Shown here piece after piece: positions 54,981-64,000 of a stretch of 64,000 nucleotides of DNA. The notes under the pieces are model-generated. The model did not search any database. It was not told where the DNA came from and saw only the letters and a program-made list of their open reading frames with translations. The first letter of the stretch is position 1. Each line of letters begins with the position of its first letter. Source of the DNA: Pseudomonas sp. CFBP 13711. Its GTDB lineage: Bacteria > Pseudomonadota > Gammaproteobacteria > Pseudomonadales > Pseudomonadaceae. The translations under genes were made by a program, and so were the position numbers. Location: NCBI RefSeq assembly GCF_014842265.1, contig NZ_JACYVI010000009.1, positions 165,620-229,619 of the forward strand, read 5' to 3'.

Positions 54981-55742
54981 TCACCGGTAAAACAAGCGAT
55001 AGCCCACCAGTCCCGCCGCTTCATTGATCAATTGCCCGTTCTGCCACACCGCCCTCGCCTCCGGCGTCCAGCCGCCGAAGGGGCGGGCGTTGTCCACGCT
55101 CAGGAATCCGACCGGCGCCGGAACCACGTCAAATCCGGCTTTCTCGAAACTCCACACCGAACGCGGCATGTGCCACGCCTGGGTGACCACGACCACGCGC
55201 TTGATGCCCTGGGGCAACAAGATCGCGGCGGTCATGTTGGCGTTTTCCCAGGTCGTGCGGCTTTCGCCTTCCTGCCAACGGACATTCACCCCAAAGTCAT
55301 CGCGCAGGGAGTTGGCAATGATCGCCGCCTCGCTCGGTGGCTCGCCGTAATGCAGCCCGCCCGTGGTGAGGATCGGCAGGCCCGACGCCTTCGACAAACG
55401 CGCGGCGTACCTCATGCGCTCCAGCGCAACGCCTGTCGGGATGTCAGTGCCCCAGCTCGGGTCATTGCGTTCACGGCCAGAGCCCAGAATCACGATCGCA
55501 TCTGCACGTTGAGCCAGCGTGGCCCACTCGCTCTGGGGCAGCGGCGGAATGCTCTCGATGCCCTTCGCCGACCACTCCACCACAATGGGCAGACTCATCG
55601 CGGTCATGCCGCCAACGCCGATGACGAACAGCACCCGCGCCAACACCGGCCGGCGATTTTTCAACCACCAGGCGAGCACCAACAACAGCAGGAAAAGGCC
55701 CGGAGGCAGTAGCAGGTTTTTGATGAAATAACGAAAGGGCAT
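54981..55742 (-). CDS. ElyC/YdcF-like DUF218 membrane protein
   Basis: 253 aa from ATG 55742; TTGGAG lies eight bases upstream, which decides against the longer start at 55778. Two N-terminal membrane helices (8-24 and 36-55) precede a DUF218 domain (about 80-240) with AIVILGSGRE, TTGGLHYGEPPSEA and ESRTTWENA. E. coli ElyC of this layout affects peptidoglycan and envelope integrity. It is divergent from or convergent with no partner; REP repeats lie at its 3' end. Confidence 0.83.
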   Translation of the reverse strand: MPFRYFIKNLLLPPGLFLLLLVLAWWLKNRRPVLARVLFVIGVGGMTAMSLPIVVEWSAKGIESIPPLPQSEWATLAQRADAIVILGSGRERNDPSWGTDIPTGVALERMRYAARLSKASGLPILTTGGLHYGEPPSEAAIIANSLRDDFGVNVRWQEGESRTTWENANMTAAILLPQGIKRVVVVTQAWHMPRSVWSFEKAGFDVVPAPVGFLSVDNARPFGGWTPEARAVWQNGQLINEAAGLVGYRLFYR

Positions 55743-55828
55743 CGGGCATCTCCAAAGATGCCCGAAGCCTAGAAGCAATGACGCTAAGCAGCAATGCTCG
55801 ATTGGCCGGGGTCAGCCCCCCGCAGAAG

Positions 55829-56200
55829 TTAACGCTTGAAATGTTTGGTGGAACTGTAGCGACTCAACTTTGCCGACACCTTGACTCGGCGCTGATCCTT
55901 GAGCCAGATGACATTGGCTTGAGGATGCGGCGCTCGCATCGACTCGGAAGGCTCCCGTGAGGTGCTGGAACTTCCCCTCGTGATGATCGAAGAATCTTCT
56001 TTGATAACGATTTCGGTCCTGCCCAGATAAGCCTCGATCAACTGAAACTCGGCGTGGCTCAATCCACGCAACTCAAGCTCGGCGGGGGATTCGTTTCGAA
56101 GCCGCACCGCCGTTTTTGCTGTGTCCAGAGCCAGGCCCAGACGATCGATCAAACGGTCATACACATCAGGTTGCTCTACTTCATGCTGCAGCTCTGCCAT
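55829..56200 (-). CDS. Conserved-looking small hypothetical protein
   Basis: 123 aa, with GAGGTGAG six bases before ATG. No family recognised. The N-terminal 65 residues are predicted helical (VYDRLIDRLGLALDTAKTA); the C-terminal part is Ser- and basic-rich and ends KHFKR. A gene of this size precedes leuS in other pseudomonads as I remember. No signal peptide or membrane segment. Confidence 0.65.
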   Translation of the reverse strand: MAELQHEVEQPDVYDRLIDRLGLALDTAKTAVRLRNESPAELELRGLSHAEFQLIEAYLGRTEIVIKEDSSIITRGSSSTSREPSESMRAPHPQANVIWLKDQRRVKVSAKLSRYSSTKHFKR

Positions 56201-56500
56201 CCGCTCACCTCACTGAAGATAAACACTTACCCCCGTCAGTGAGCTTAGCGCCACTGCAAAAACCGGCGCGGTGCCGCGACCAACGGCGGATGCCGCAGAT
56301 GGCGAGTCTTGAGCACGCAATCAGGGTTTCCCTCGGCTTGGTAGCCTCATGTATGCTACGGCGCTTCCTGTAAATCCACTTCCGCCCAACCGGGCATGGA
56401 TGCATCGCAATGCGGACGGCCTCGTCTGGCATGCGAAGGCTTCCTGATCCGGTCGCGCCGAGAAGCGGTCAAGGGTCACTCATTTCAGCCAAAAGTAGCC
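56201..56500. other. leuS upstream region
   Basis: 300 bases between the divergent hypothetical gene and leuS. It must hold both promoters and the leuS leader. No distinct element was recognised. Confidence 0.4.
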
Positions 56501-59107
56501 ATGCACGAACTCTACCAGCCCCGCGAAATCGAAGCCGCCGCCCAGACCTTCTGGGACGAGCAAAAGTCTTTTGAAGTCAGTGAACAGCCAGGCAAGGACA
56601 CCTTCTACTGCCTGTCGATGTTCCCTTACCCCAGCGGCAAGCTACACATGGGTCACGTGCGCAACTACACCATCGGCGACGTGATCGCCCGCTACCAGCG
56701 CATGCAAGGCAAAAACGTGCTGCAGCCGATGGGCTGGGACGCGTTCGGCATGCCGGCGGAAAACGCCGCGATGAAGAACAACGTCGCTCCTGCCAAGTGG
56801 ACCTACGAAAACATCGCCTACATGAAGAACCAGCTCAAGAGCCTGGGTCTGGCGATCGACTGGTCCCGCGAAATCACCACCTGCAAACCCGATTACTACC
56901 GCTGGGAACAATGGCTGTTCACTCGCCTGTTCGAAAAAGGCGTGATCTACCGCAAGAACGGCACCGTGAACTGGGACCCGGTCGACCAAACCGTTCTGGC
57001 CAACGAGCAAGTCATCGACGGGCGCGGCTGGCGTTCGGGCGCGGTGATCGAAAAACGCGAAATTCCGATGTACTACTTCAAGATCACCGCCTACGCGGAT
57101 GAGCTGCTGGAGAGCCTCGACGAGTTGCCGGGCTGGCCTGAACAGGTCAAGACCATGCAACGCAACTGGATCGGCAAATCCCGTGGCATGGAAGTGCAGT
57201 TCCCGTACGACCAGGCGTCGATCGGCGAAGCCGGCACCCTGAAAGTCTTCACCACCCGCCCCGACACCCTGATGGGCGCGACCTACGTGGCCGTTGCCGC
57301 CGAGCACCCTCTGGCGACCCTGGCTGCGCAGAACAATCCCGAGCTGCAAGCGTTCATTAACGAATGCAAAAGCGGCAGCGTCGCTGAAGCGGACGTCGCC
57401 ACCCAGGAAAAGAAAGGCCTGCCGACCTCGCTGTTCGTCGAGCACCCGCTGACCGGCGAGAAGCTGCCGGTGTGGGTCGCCAACTACGTGCTGATGCATT
57501 ACGGCGACGGCGCGGTCATGGCCGTTCCTGCCCATGACGAACGCGATTTCGAGTTCGCGACCAAGTACAGCCTGCCGATCAAAGCCGTTGTGCGCACCAG
57601 CGCGGGCGATGAAACCCCTGCGCCCTGGCAGGACGCATACGGCGAGCACGGTCAACTGATCAACTCCGGCGAGTTCGACGGCCTGGATTTCGCCGGCGCA
57701 TTCGACGCCATGGAAGCCGCGCTGCTGAAGAAAGAACTGGGCAAGTCACGCACCCAGTTCCGCCTGCGCGACTGGGGCATCAGCCGCCAGCGCTACTGGG
57801 GCTGCCCGATTCCGATCATCCACTGCGACACCTGTGGCGACGTGCCTGTCCCGGAAGATCAACTCCCGGTCAAGCTGCCTGAAGACGTGGTACCGGACGG
57901 CGCGGGCTCGCCACTGGCGCGCATGCCAGAGTTCTACGAGTGCAGCTGCCCGACCTGCGGCGCGCCGGCCAAGCGCGAAACCGACACCATGGACACCTTC
58001 GTCGAGTCGTCGTGGTACTTCGCCCGCTACGCCTCGCCTCACTACGAGGGCGGCATGGTCGACCCTAAAGCCGCGAATCACTGGCTGCCGGTTGATCAAT
58101 ACATCGGCGGTATCGAACACGCGATCCTGCACCTGCTGTACGCGCGCTTCTTCCACAAGCTCATGCGCGACGAAGGCCTGGTTAGTTCCAACGAGCCGTT
58201 CAAGAACCTGCTCACCCAAGGCATGGTCGTGGCCGAGACGTTCTATCGCCTGGAAGCCAACGGCAGCAAAACATGGTTCAACCCGGCTGATGTCGAGTTC
58301 GAACGCGACAGCAAGGCCAAGATCATCGGCGCCAAACTGATTGCCGACGGCCAGCCGGTTGAAATCGGCGGCATCGAAAAGATGGCGAAATCGAAGAACA
58401 ACGGCGTCGATCCTCAGTCGATGATCGACCAGTACGGCGCCGACACCTGCCGCCTGTTCATGATGTTCGCCTCGCCACCTGACATGAGCCTGGAATGGTC
58501 TGACTCCGGCGTGGAAGGCTCGCACCGCTTCCTCAAGCGCGTCTGGCGCCTGGCTCAGGCCCACGTGACGGCGGGCGCTGCAAGCGCACTCGACAAGAGC
58601 GCGCTGAACGACGATCAGAAGGCCGTTCGCCGCTCGATTCATCTGGCCATCAAGCAGGCCGGTCAGGACGTTGGGCAGCATCACAAATTCAACACCGCTA
58701 TCGCTCAGGTGATGACGCTGATGAACGTGCTGGAAAAAGCGCCACAGGCTTCGGCTCAGGACCGCGCGCTGTTGCAGGAAGGTCTGGAGACGGTCGCGCT
58801 GTTGCTGGCGCCGATCACCCCGCACATCAGCCACGAGCTGTGGGCGGCACTGGGCCACTCCGACCCGATCATCGACGCCGGCTGGCCGGTGGTCGATGAC
58901 TCGGCACTGGTGCAGGACACGTTGCAGCTGGTGATTCAGGTCAACGGCAAACTGCGTGGTCATATCGAGATGCCGGCCAGCGCCACCCGCGAGGAAGTCG
59001 AGACGGCCGCACGGATCAACGAAAACGTGCTGCGCTTCATCGACGGCCTGACCATCCGCAAAGTGATCGTGGTGCCGGGCAAACTGGTAAACATCGTCGC
59101 CAGCTGA
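56501..59107 (+). CDS. leuS: Leucyl-tRNA synthetase
   Basis: 868 aa from ATG 56501, matching the bacterial length; a longer open frame upstream does not fit the family. HIGH-type motif PYPSGKLHMGHVRNY, editing domain about 220-420, zinc-type Cys pairs CDTCGD and CSCPTCG, and the second signature as KMAKSKNNGVDPQ, with Ala where KMSKS has Ser. First gene of leuS-lptE-holA. Confidence 0.96.
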   Translation: MHELYQPREIEAAAQTFWDEQKSFEVSEQPGKDTFYCLSMFPYPSGKLHMGHVRNYTIGDVIARYQRMQGKNVLQPMGWDAFGMPAENAAMKNNVAPAKWTYENIAYMKNQLKSLGLAIDWSREITTCKPDYYRWEQWLFTRLFEKGVIYRKNGTVNWDPVDQTVLANEQVIDGRGWRSGAVIEKREIPMYYFKITAYADELLESLDELPGWPEQVKTMQRNWIGKSRGMEVQFPYDQASIGEAGTLKVFTTRPDTLMGATYVAVAAEHPLATLAAQNNPELQAFINECKSGSVAEADVATQEKKGLPTSLFVEHPLTGEKLPVWVANYVLMHYGDGAVMAVPAHDERDFEFATKYSLPIKAVVRTSAGDETPAPWQDAYGEHGQLINSGEFDGLDFAGAFDAMEAALLKKELGKSRTQFRLRDWGISRQRYWGCPIPIIHCDTCGDVPVPEDQLPVKLPEDVVPDGAGSPLARMPEFYECSCPTCGAPAKRETDTMDTFVESSWYFARYASPHYEGGMVDPKAANHWLPVDQYIGGIEHAILHLLYARFFHKLMRDEGLVSSNEPFKNLLTQGMVVAETFYRLEANGSKTWFNPADVEFERDSKAKIIGAKLIADGQPVEIGGIEKMAKSKNNGVDPQSMIDQYGADTCRLFMMFASPPDMSLEWSDSGVEGSHRFLKRVWRLAQAHVTAGAASALDKSALNDDQKAVRRSIHLAIKQAGQDVGQHHKFNTAIAQVMTLMNVLEKAPQASAQDRALLQEGLETVALLLAPITPHISHELWAALGHSDPIIDAGWPVVDDSALVQDTLQLVIQVNGKLRGHIEMPASATREEVETAARINENVLRFIDGLTIRKVIVVPGKLVNIVAS

Positions 59108-59195
59108 CGCAATCATCGGGCGCCTGTCTGCAGGCGCCGCATCAATTTCAAGAACCCGGGATGCCGGGTTCTAACGGATTCAAGGGAGCAACAAG

Positions 59196-59801
59196 ATGAT
59201 CAAACGCAATCTGCTGGTAATGGGACTCGCGGTTCTGCTGAGCGCCTGCGGTTTCCAGCTGCGCGGCACCGGCACCAACGCCCTGTCGATCAAGGAACTG
59301 GACGTGAGCGCGCGCGATGCTTACGGCGACGTCGTCACCCAGCTGCGTCAGACCCTGACCAGCAGCGGCGTGCACGTGTACACCGGCGCGCAGTACAAGC
59401 TGTTCATTGCCCGTGAAGACGAAACCCAGCGCACCGCGAGCTACGCCGGTTCCGGCCGCTCCGCCGAATACGAGCTGACCACCGTGCTGAAGTACGAAAT
59501 TCACGGCAGCAAAGACGTCCTGCTGCTTGATGACTCCGTGCAGTCGCAGAAAGTCTTCGTCCATGACGGCAACAACCTGATCGGCTCTGACCAGGAAGCC
59601 GCGCAGATCCGTAAGGAAATGCAAAGCGACCTGGTGCAAAAAGTGCTGGCCCGTCTGCAGCAGCTGACGCCTGAGCGCCTCGATGAACTCCAAGCCAAAG
59701 CCGACGCCGCTGCCCGCGCCCAGGCCGATGCCGAAGCTGCAGCTCAACGCATTCGCGACGAGACGCCACAGCAGTCGCCTATCGAAATCCCGTCCAAGTG
59801 A
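59196..59801 (+). CDS. lptE: LPS-assembly lipoprotein LptE
   Basis: 201 aa. Signal peptide with lipobox LSAC, then GFQLRGTG as usual for LptE. It plugs the LptD barrel and brings lipopolysaccharide to the cell surface. The C-terminal 35 residues are Ala/Gln-rich and helical (KADAAARAQADAEAAAQ). Follows leuS by 88 bases. Confidence 0.94.
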   Translation: MIKRNLLVMGLAVLLSACGFQLRGTGTNALSIKELDVSARDAYGDVVTQLRQTLTSSGVHVYTGAQYKLFIAREDETQRTASYAGSGRSAEYELTTVLKYEIHGSKDVLLLDDSVQSQKVFVHDGNNLIGSDQEAAQIRKEMQSDLVQKVLARLQQLTPERLDELQAKADAAARAQADAEAAAQRIRDETPQQSPIEIPSK

Positions 59802-59843
59802 CGGCATCGGGGCCGGTTCGCCGGCCCTGATCTTTTCTGACCC

Positions 59844-60881
59844 ATGAAACTCGCCCCCGCCCAGCTTTCCAAACACCTGCACGGCACCCTTGCGCCCGTC
59901 TACATCGTCAGCGGCGATGACCCGCTGCAGTGTCAGGAGGCCTGCGACGCCATTCGTGCGGCTGCGCGCCAGCAGGGCTATGACGAACGTCAGGTGTTCA
60001 GCGCCGATTCGAGCTTCGACTGGGGCACCCTGCTCCAGGCGGGCGCGAGCATGTCGCTGTTCGCCGAGCGCCGGCTGTTGGAGTTACGCCTGCCGTCCGG
60101 TAAACCCGGCGACAAAGGCGCCGCCGCGCTGCTGGAATACTGCGGCCGTCCCGCCGAAGACACGCTGCTGCTGATCAGCCTGCCCAAGCTCGACGGCTCG
60201 GCGCAGAAAACCAAATGGGGCAAGGCGCTGGTTGAAGGGCCGCAGACCCAGTTCGTGCAGATCTGGCCGGTGGACGCCAGCCAGCTGCCGCAATGGATTC
60301 GTCAGCGCCTGTCACAAGCCGGTCTGGCAGCAACGCCGGACGCCATCGAACTCATTGCTGCGCGGGTGGAAGGCAACTTGCTGGCCGCTGCACAGGAAAT
60401 CGAAAAGCTCAAGCTGATGGCCGACGAAGGCCAGATCACGGTCGAGACCGTGCAGGCGGCGGTGGCCGACAGCGCGCGCTTCGACGTCTTTGGCCTGACC
60501 GACGCCATCCTCAATGGCGAAGCGGCCCACGCACTGCGAATGCTTGAAGGCCTGCGCGGCGAAGGCGTCGAACCTCCGGTCATTCTCTGGGCGCTGTCCC
60601 GCGAGCTGCGTGTGCTGGCCAATCTGGCGTTGCAGTTCAGTCAGGGCATTCCGCTGGACAAAGCCTTCAGTCAGGCGCGCCCGCCCATCTGGGACAAGCG
60701 CAAGCCGTTGATGAGCAAGGCCCTGCAACGCCACTCCGCGCGACGCTGGGGTCAGCTGTTGATGGACGCGCAACACATCGACGCGCAAATCAAAGGACAG
60801 GCCCAAGGCTCGGTCTGGAGCAGTCTGAGTCGACTGACGCTGCTGATGGCGGGACAACGGCTGGCATTGCCAGCGGAATAA
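59844..60881 (+). CDS. holA: DNA polymerase III delta subunit
   Basis: 345 aa. The delta subunit opens the beta clamp in the clamp loader. MKLAPAQLSKHLHGTLAPVYIVSGDDPLQCQEA is the expected N-terminus; the rest follows the AAA-like delta fold. Lies 42 bases after lptE in the conserved leuS-lptE-holA order. Confidence 0.94.
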   Translation: MKLAPAQLSKHLHGTLAPVYIVSGDDPLQCQEACDAIRAAARQQGYDERQVFSADSSFDWGTLLQAGASMSLFAERRLLELRLPSGKPGDKGAAALLEYCGRPAEDTLLLISLPKLDGSAQKTKWGKALVEGPQTQFVQIWPVDASQLPQWIRQRLSQAGLAATPDAIELIAARVEGNLLAAAQEIEKLKLMADEGQITVETVQAAVADSARFDVFGLTDAILNGEAAHALRMLEGLRGEGVEPPVILWALSRELRVLANLALQFSQGIPLDKAFSQARPPIWDKRKPLMSKALQRHSARRWGQLLMDAQHIDAQIKGQAQGSVWSSLSRLTLLMAGQRLALPAE

Positions 60882-60976
60882 TCTGTAACCTTTCGATAGC
60901 TCAGGTTAATTGGACAGCGGCGCCGAAGTGGCCGAATATCCCCGCTGATGCACCCCACCACTTGAGCGAGAACGCC

Positions 60977-61135
60977 ATGAGCAAAGCCAAAAAGCGGCCG
61001 AACAAGGCCAAATCCATCATCGCCCAGCCACTGTTCCGCAGCCGTCAGGAACAACCCGGCAAAGGCAAAGGCAGCTACCGCCGCGAAGCCTTCCAGTCTA
61101 AAAGCTGGGAGGCTTCTTCCGTTATGGCGGCGTGA
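60977..61135 (+). CDS. arfA: Alternative ribosome-rescue factor ArfA
   Basis: 52 aa: MSKAKKRPNKAKSIIAQPLF then FRSRQEQPGKGKGSYRREAF, the conserved ArfA core, and a variable tail WEASSVMAA. ArfA recruits release factor 2 to ribosomes stalled on truncated mRNA when tmRNA fails. The very basic core ends at the stem-loop described at 61085-61116. In E. coli such a stem in the arfA mRNA is cut, so that full-length protein is made only when tmRNA is deficient; the same control is likely here. It lies 95 bases after holA. Confidence 0.9.
   Translation: MSKAKKRPNKAKSIIAQPLFRSRQEQPGKGKGSYRREAFQSKSWEASSVMAA
61085..61116 (+). promoter_or_regulatory. arfA intragenic stem-loop
   Basis: gaagccttccag and ctgggaggcttc form a 12-bp stem (one G-U pair) with loop tctaaaag inside the arfA coding region. 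Expected RNase III or termination site yielding a stopless arfA message. Confidence 0.8.
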
Positions 61136-61221
61136 AAACTTCAGGTTACTGACTGACGCCCCACCAGCAGGGCCGGCATGTTAAGGTCTGCACCTTCCGG
61201 TTTAGCACTGTGGACCCCAGA

Positions 61222-62559
61222 ATGCCCCCAAGCTTTCCCCGTCGCTGGCACCTTCGCCAGTTGATCGCCGCCTCCAGCCTCTTCGCGCTGGTTGCCTGTG
61301 CCGAGCAGCCTACCGCTGCCGTTGCCACCCCTCTCCAGTCCGCGCCCGCGGCCCAAGTCGTCAAGAATCTGCCCACGCCTTCTGGCGCTGTTGCGCAACC
61401 CGACGACGGCAACTTTGAAATCCAGCCCGCAATGACCTTCAGCGAGTGGCAGAGCCAGTTCCGTGCTCTGGCGCTGAACGCGGGTGTGCGGCCCGATGTG
61501 TTCGATAGCGCGTTTGCCGGCGTCACGCCGGACATGAGCGTGGTCAAGGCCGATCGCAGTCAGCCAGAATTCAGCCGCCCGGTGTGGGAATACCTCGATG
61601 GCGCCATGTCGGCCGTACGCGTGCGCAAGGGTCAAGCCCTGCTCAACCAATACGCCGACGCGCTGAGCGCCATCGAGCAGCGTTATGGCGTTGATCGCCA
61701 GGCACTGGTCGCCGTGTGGGGCATGGAGAGCAGCTTCGGCCAGTTCCAGGGCACGCAATTGGTGATTCGTTCACTGGCGACGCTGGCCTATGAAGGCCGC
61801 CGACCGCAGTTTGCCCAGGACCAACTGATCGCCGCGCTGCAGATCATCCAGCACGGCGATATCGATGCGCCGAACATACTGGGCTCGTGGGCCGGCGCCA
61901 TGGGCCAGACGCAGTTCATCCCGACGACCTACAACACTCACGCGGTGGATTTCGACGGTGACGGTCGCCGTGACATCTGGAACTCCCCCACCGACGCCCT
62001 CGCCTCCACCGCACATTACCTGCAAAGCTCGGGCTGGCAGAAAGGCCAGCCGTGGGGCTTTGAGGTGCAACTGGCTCAGGGTTTCGACTACGCGCTGGCC
62101 GACGCTTCAACCCGTAAATCCATCAGCGAATGGCAACAGCTGGGGCTGAAGCTGCCAAACGGTTCAGCGTTGCCGGCCAATTTGCTGCAACAGCAGGCGG
62201 CCTTGCTGTTGCCCGCCGGCTACAAAGGCCCAGCCTTTCTGGTGATGGACAACTTCCGCGCCATCCTCAAGTACAACAACTCGTCGTCCTATGCACTGGC
62301 CATCGGGTTGCTGTCCGAGCGGTTCAGTGGCGGCGGTTATGTGCAGGGCAGCTGGCCGCGGGGTGATCGTCCGCTGAGCCGCTCCGAGCGTATCGAGTTG
62401 CAGACGCTGCTCTCGGCCCGACAGTACGACGCAGGCGCCCCGGACGGGATCATCGGCGCCAACACGCGTAAGGCGATTCGCAGCGCACAGCAATCCTTTG
62501 GCTGGCCGGCAGACGGGTACCCGACGCAGGAGCTGCTGCAGCAGTTGCGCCAGCCGTAG
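61222..62559 (+). CDS. MltB-family lytic transglycosylase with peptidoglycan-binding domain
   Basis: 445 aa from ATG 61222; a GTG four codons upstream is possible. Signal peptide with lipobox LVAC predicts an outer-membrane lipoprotein. The catalytic domain (about 75-370) has the Glu in AVWGMESSFGQFQG and SWAGAMGQTQFIPTTY. The C-terminal 60 residues are a PG_binding_1 domain (LLSARQYDAGAPDGIIGANT). It cleaves murein to 1,6-anhydro products. The P. aeruginosa gene at this position is one of the SltB type. Confidence 0.9.
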   Translation: MPPSFPRRWHLRQLIAASSLFALVACAEQPTAAVATPLQSAPAAQVVKNLPTPSGAVAQPDDGNFEIQPAMTFSEWQSQFRALALNAGVRPDVFDSAFAGVTPDMSVVKADRSQPEFSRPVWEYLDGAMSAVRVRKGQALLNQYADALSAIEQRYGVDRQALVAVWGMESSFGQFQGTQLVIRSLATLAYEGRRPQFAQDQLIAALQIIQHGDIDAPNILGSWAGAMGQTQFIPTTYNTHAVDFDGDGRRDIWNSPTDALASTAHYLQSSGWQKGQPWGFEVQLAQGFDYALADASTRKSISEWQQLGLKLPNGSALPANLLQQQAALLLPAGYKGPAFLVMDNFRAILKYNNSSSYALAIGLLSERFSGGGYVQGSWPRGDRPLSRSERIELQTLLSARQYDAGAPDGIIGANTRKAIRSAQQSFGWPADGYPTQELLQQLRQP

Positions 62560-62590
62560 ATTCCGGCACAGCTAAACGCAACGCAAAAAA

Positions 62591-62620
62591 AACGGGCTGG
62601 ATATTTCTATCCGGCCCGTT
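62591..62620. terminator. Bidirectional terminator between mltB-type gene and lipA
   Basis: aacgggctggata / tatccggcccgtt, a 13-bp stem with one wobble pair and a short loop, flanked by A-run on the left and T-run on the right; it serves both convergent genes. Confidence 0.88.
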
Positions 62621-62647
62621 TTGCTTTCTGCATCAACGACGCTGTGA

Positions 62648-63709
62648 TCAGCCCGCCGTGAGCAGCGACTTGACCAGCTTGGCTTGTTCGTCCGCGTGGT
62701 ACGAGGAACGGACCAGCGGGCCAGAGGCGACGTTCTTGAAGCCCATCTTGTAACCTTCTTCGGCGAACCAGTCGAAGACGTCCGGGTGGACGAAGCGCTG
62801 GACCGGCAAATGGTTACGCGACGGTTGCAGGTACTGACCCAGGGTCAGCATGTCGATGTTGTGCTCGCGCATGCGCTGCATGACTTCGATGACTTCTTCG
62901 TCGGTCTCGCCCAGCCCCAGCATCAGCCCGGACTTGGTCGGGACGTGAGGGACCATTTCCTTGAAGCGCTTGAGCAAGGTCAGCGACCACTGGTAATCCG
63001 AACCCGGGCGCGCAGCCTTGTACAGACGCGGCACAGTTTCCAGGTTGTGGTTGAACACGTCTGGCGGCGTCGCGGCGGTGATTTCCAGCGCGATGTCCAT
63101 GCGGCCACGGTAATCCGGGACCAGGGTCTCCAGCTGCACGTTTGGTGACAGCAGGCGGATCTCGCGAATGCAGTCGGCAAAGTGCTGGGCACCGCCGTCG
63201 CGCAGGTCGTCCCGGTCAACGGAAGTGATCACGACGTACTTGAGTTTCAGGTCGGCGATGGCGACGGCCAGGTTCTTCGGCTCATCGGTGTCCAGCGCTT
63301 TCGGGCGGCCATGACCGACGTCGCAGAACGGGCAGCGACGGGTGCAGATGTCGCCCATGATCATGAAGGTCGCGGTGCCGCCGGAGAAGCACTCGCCCAG
63401 GTTCGGGCAAGACGCCTCTTCGCACACGCTGTGCAGCTTGTGCTTGCGCAGCAGCGCTTTGATGCGGTCGACTTCCGGCGAGACCGGGATGCGCACGCGA
63501 ATCCAGTCCGGCTTCTTCGGCAGATCGACCGTCGGAATGATCTTCACCGGGATGCGCGCGACTTTTTCCGCGCCGCGCAGCTTCACGCCGGCCTCCACTT
63601 TCGGACGCGCCACACGCTCGGGCGTGGTCACGCTCACTGTCGGGATCAGGGTCTGTACGGCATTCTCTGTATTCACGACAGTGTCAGCTGCCTCATACGC
63701 AGTAGTCAT
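62648..63709 (-). CDS. lipA: Lipoyl synthase
   Basis: 353 aa. Radical SAM enzyme that inserts two sulfurs into octanoyl groups on lipoyl domains. Auxiliary cluster Cys in CEEASCPNLGEC; SAM cluster CTRRCPFC; the C-terminal RSSYHA motif is present. It starts one base after the lipB stop, so the two are co-transcribed, lipB first. Confidence 0.95.
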   Translation of the reverse strand: MTTAYEAADTVVNTENAVQTLIPTVSVTTPERVARPKVEAGVKLRGAEKVARIPVKIIPTVDLPKKPDWIRVRIPVSPEVDRIKALLRKHKLHSVCEEASCPNLGECFSGGTATFMIMGDICTRRCPFCDVGHGRPKALDTDEPKNLAVAIADLKLKYVVITSVDRDDLRDGGAQHFADCIREIRLLSPNVQLETLVPDYRGRMDIALEITAATPPDVFNHNLETVPRLYKAARPGSDYQWSLTLLKRFKEMVPHVPTKSGLMLGLGETDEEVIEVMQRMREHNIDMLTLGQYLQPSRNHLPVQRFVHPDVFDWFAEEGYKMGFKNVASGPLVRSSYHADEQAKLVKSLLTAG

Positions 63710-63710
63710 A

Positions 63711-64000
63711 TCAATCGATTCCGCCCGTTAGGGTCGTCTGCTCAGCGTAGTCGAGGTGTTTGACGAGCTGCGCACGCAGCCGGGCACTAACCTCGGCAAA
63801 TTCAATCGGACCTGCCTGTTCGCGCAGCTGGGTCATCGCCAGCCCCGCATACCCGCAGGGATTAATCCGTTTAAAAGGGTCCAGATCCATATCGACGTTC
63901 AACGCAAGGCCGTGAAACGAACAGCCGTTGCGGATGCGCAGCCCCAGCGAGGCAATCTTGGCGCCATCGACGTAAACCCCCGGTGCATCGGGCTTGGCTG
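63711..64000 (-). CDS. lipB: Octanoyltransferase LipB, 3' part (runs off the window)
   Basis: The last 95 codons or so. The catalytic Lys lies in GAKIASLGLRIRNGCSFHG and the catalytic Cys in RINPCGYAGL. LipB moves octanoate from ACP to lipoyl domains, the substrate for LipA. The 5' end lies beyond 64000. Confidence 0.93.
   Translation of the reverse strand, partial: AKPDAPGVYVDGAKIASLGLRIRNGCSFHGLALNVDMDLDPFKRINPCGYAGLAMTQLREQAGPIEFAEVSARLRAQLVKHLDYAEQTTLTGGID

Noticed and set aside
1..64000. tRNA or rRNA genes, including one at the island border
   Set aside because: No tRNA-like cloverleaf or rRNA sequence was recognised; the island border lies in hrpB, not at a tRNA.

Overview
The window is chromosomal DNA of a Pseudomonas, probably from the P. 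fluorescens / P. syringae side of the genus. Two things point to this. The gene order hrpB - CDF transporter - Lrp/AsnC - rluE - amn - aidB-like - LadS-like kinase - thiD - thiE - hemL - miaB - phoH - ybeY - corC - lnt - leuS - lptE - holA - arfA - mltB-type - lipA - lipB is, from memory, the order in P. aeruginosa PAO1. The core also carries several short intergenic palindromic repeats of the 'gtgggagcgagcttgctcgcga' type.

The window has two unlike halves. Positions 1 to about 32271 are the right part of a genomic island whose left end lies outside the window. The rest is conserved core genome.

Island, left to right. (a) 26-20872 holds an unrecognised nonribosomal-peptide-type cluster. A leftward operon encodes a C-A-T-C NRPS, a free-standing condensation enzyme and an AsnB-type amidotransferase. 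A divergent rightward operon encodes an exported Ntn-hydrolase (penicillin-acylase family), an A-T didomain and an unusual fusion of a Cys-rich PP-loop ATPase with a degenerate condensation domain. Two pentapeptide-repeat proteins, an ABC exporter, a metallo-beta-lactamase-fold protein and a HemN/HemW-like radical SAM enzyme complete it. The set looks like peptide assembly, tailoring, prodrug cleavage, export and gyrase-type self-protection. (b) 20900-25770 is a patchwork: a pirin, a GNAT protein, an IS66 relic, a gene fragment and the tnsA end of a Tn7-like element whose tnsB is cut off. (c) 26078-31923 is a four-gene operon with three large tyrosine-recombinase-like proteins and one small protein. 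It matches what I remember of ginABCD, the operon that marks GInt-type islands. The island ends inside the 3' end of hrpB, whose conserved C-terminal motif has been replaced.

Core half: hrpB, a small lipoprotein, a cation efflux protein, a Gln-rich envelope protein, an Lrp-type regulator, rRNA pseudouridine synthase, AMP nucleosidase, an AidB-like acyl-CoA dehydrogenase, a LadS-like sensor kinase without a receiver, the thiD-thiE-hemL cofactor genes, miaB, the phoH-ybeY-corC-lnt operon, an ElyC-like protein, leuS-lptE-holA, arfA with its regulatory stem-loop, a lytic transglycosylase, lipA and the 3' part of lipB.

The strongest candidate for an undescribed system is the cluster at 26-20872 together with its GInt vehicle. 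Product chemistry is inferred only. No database search was possible.
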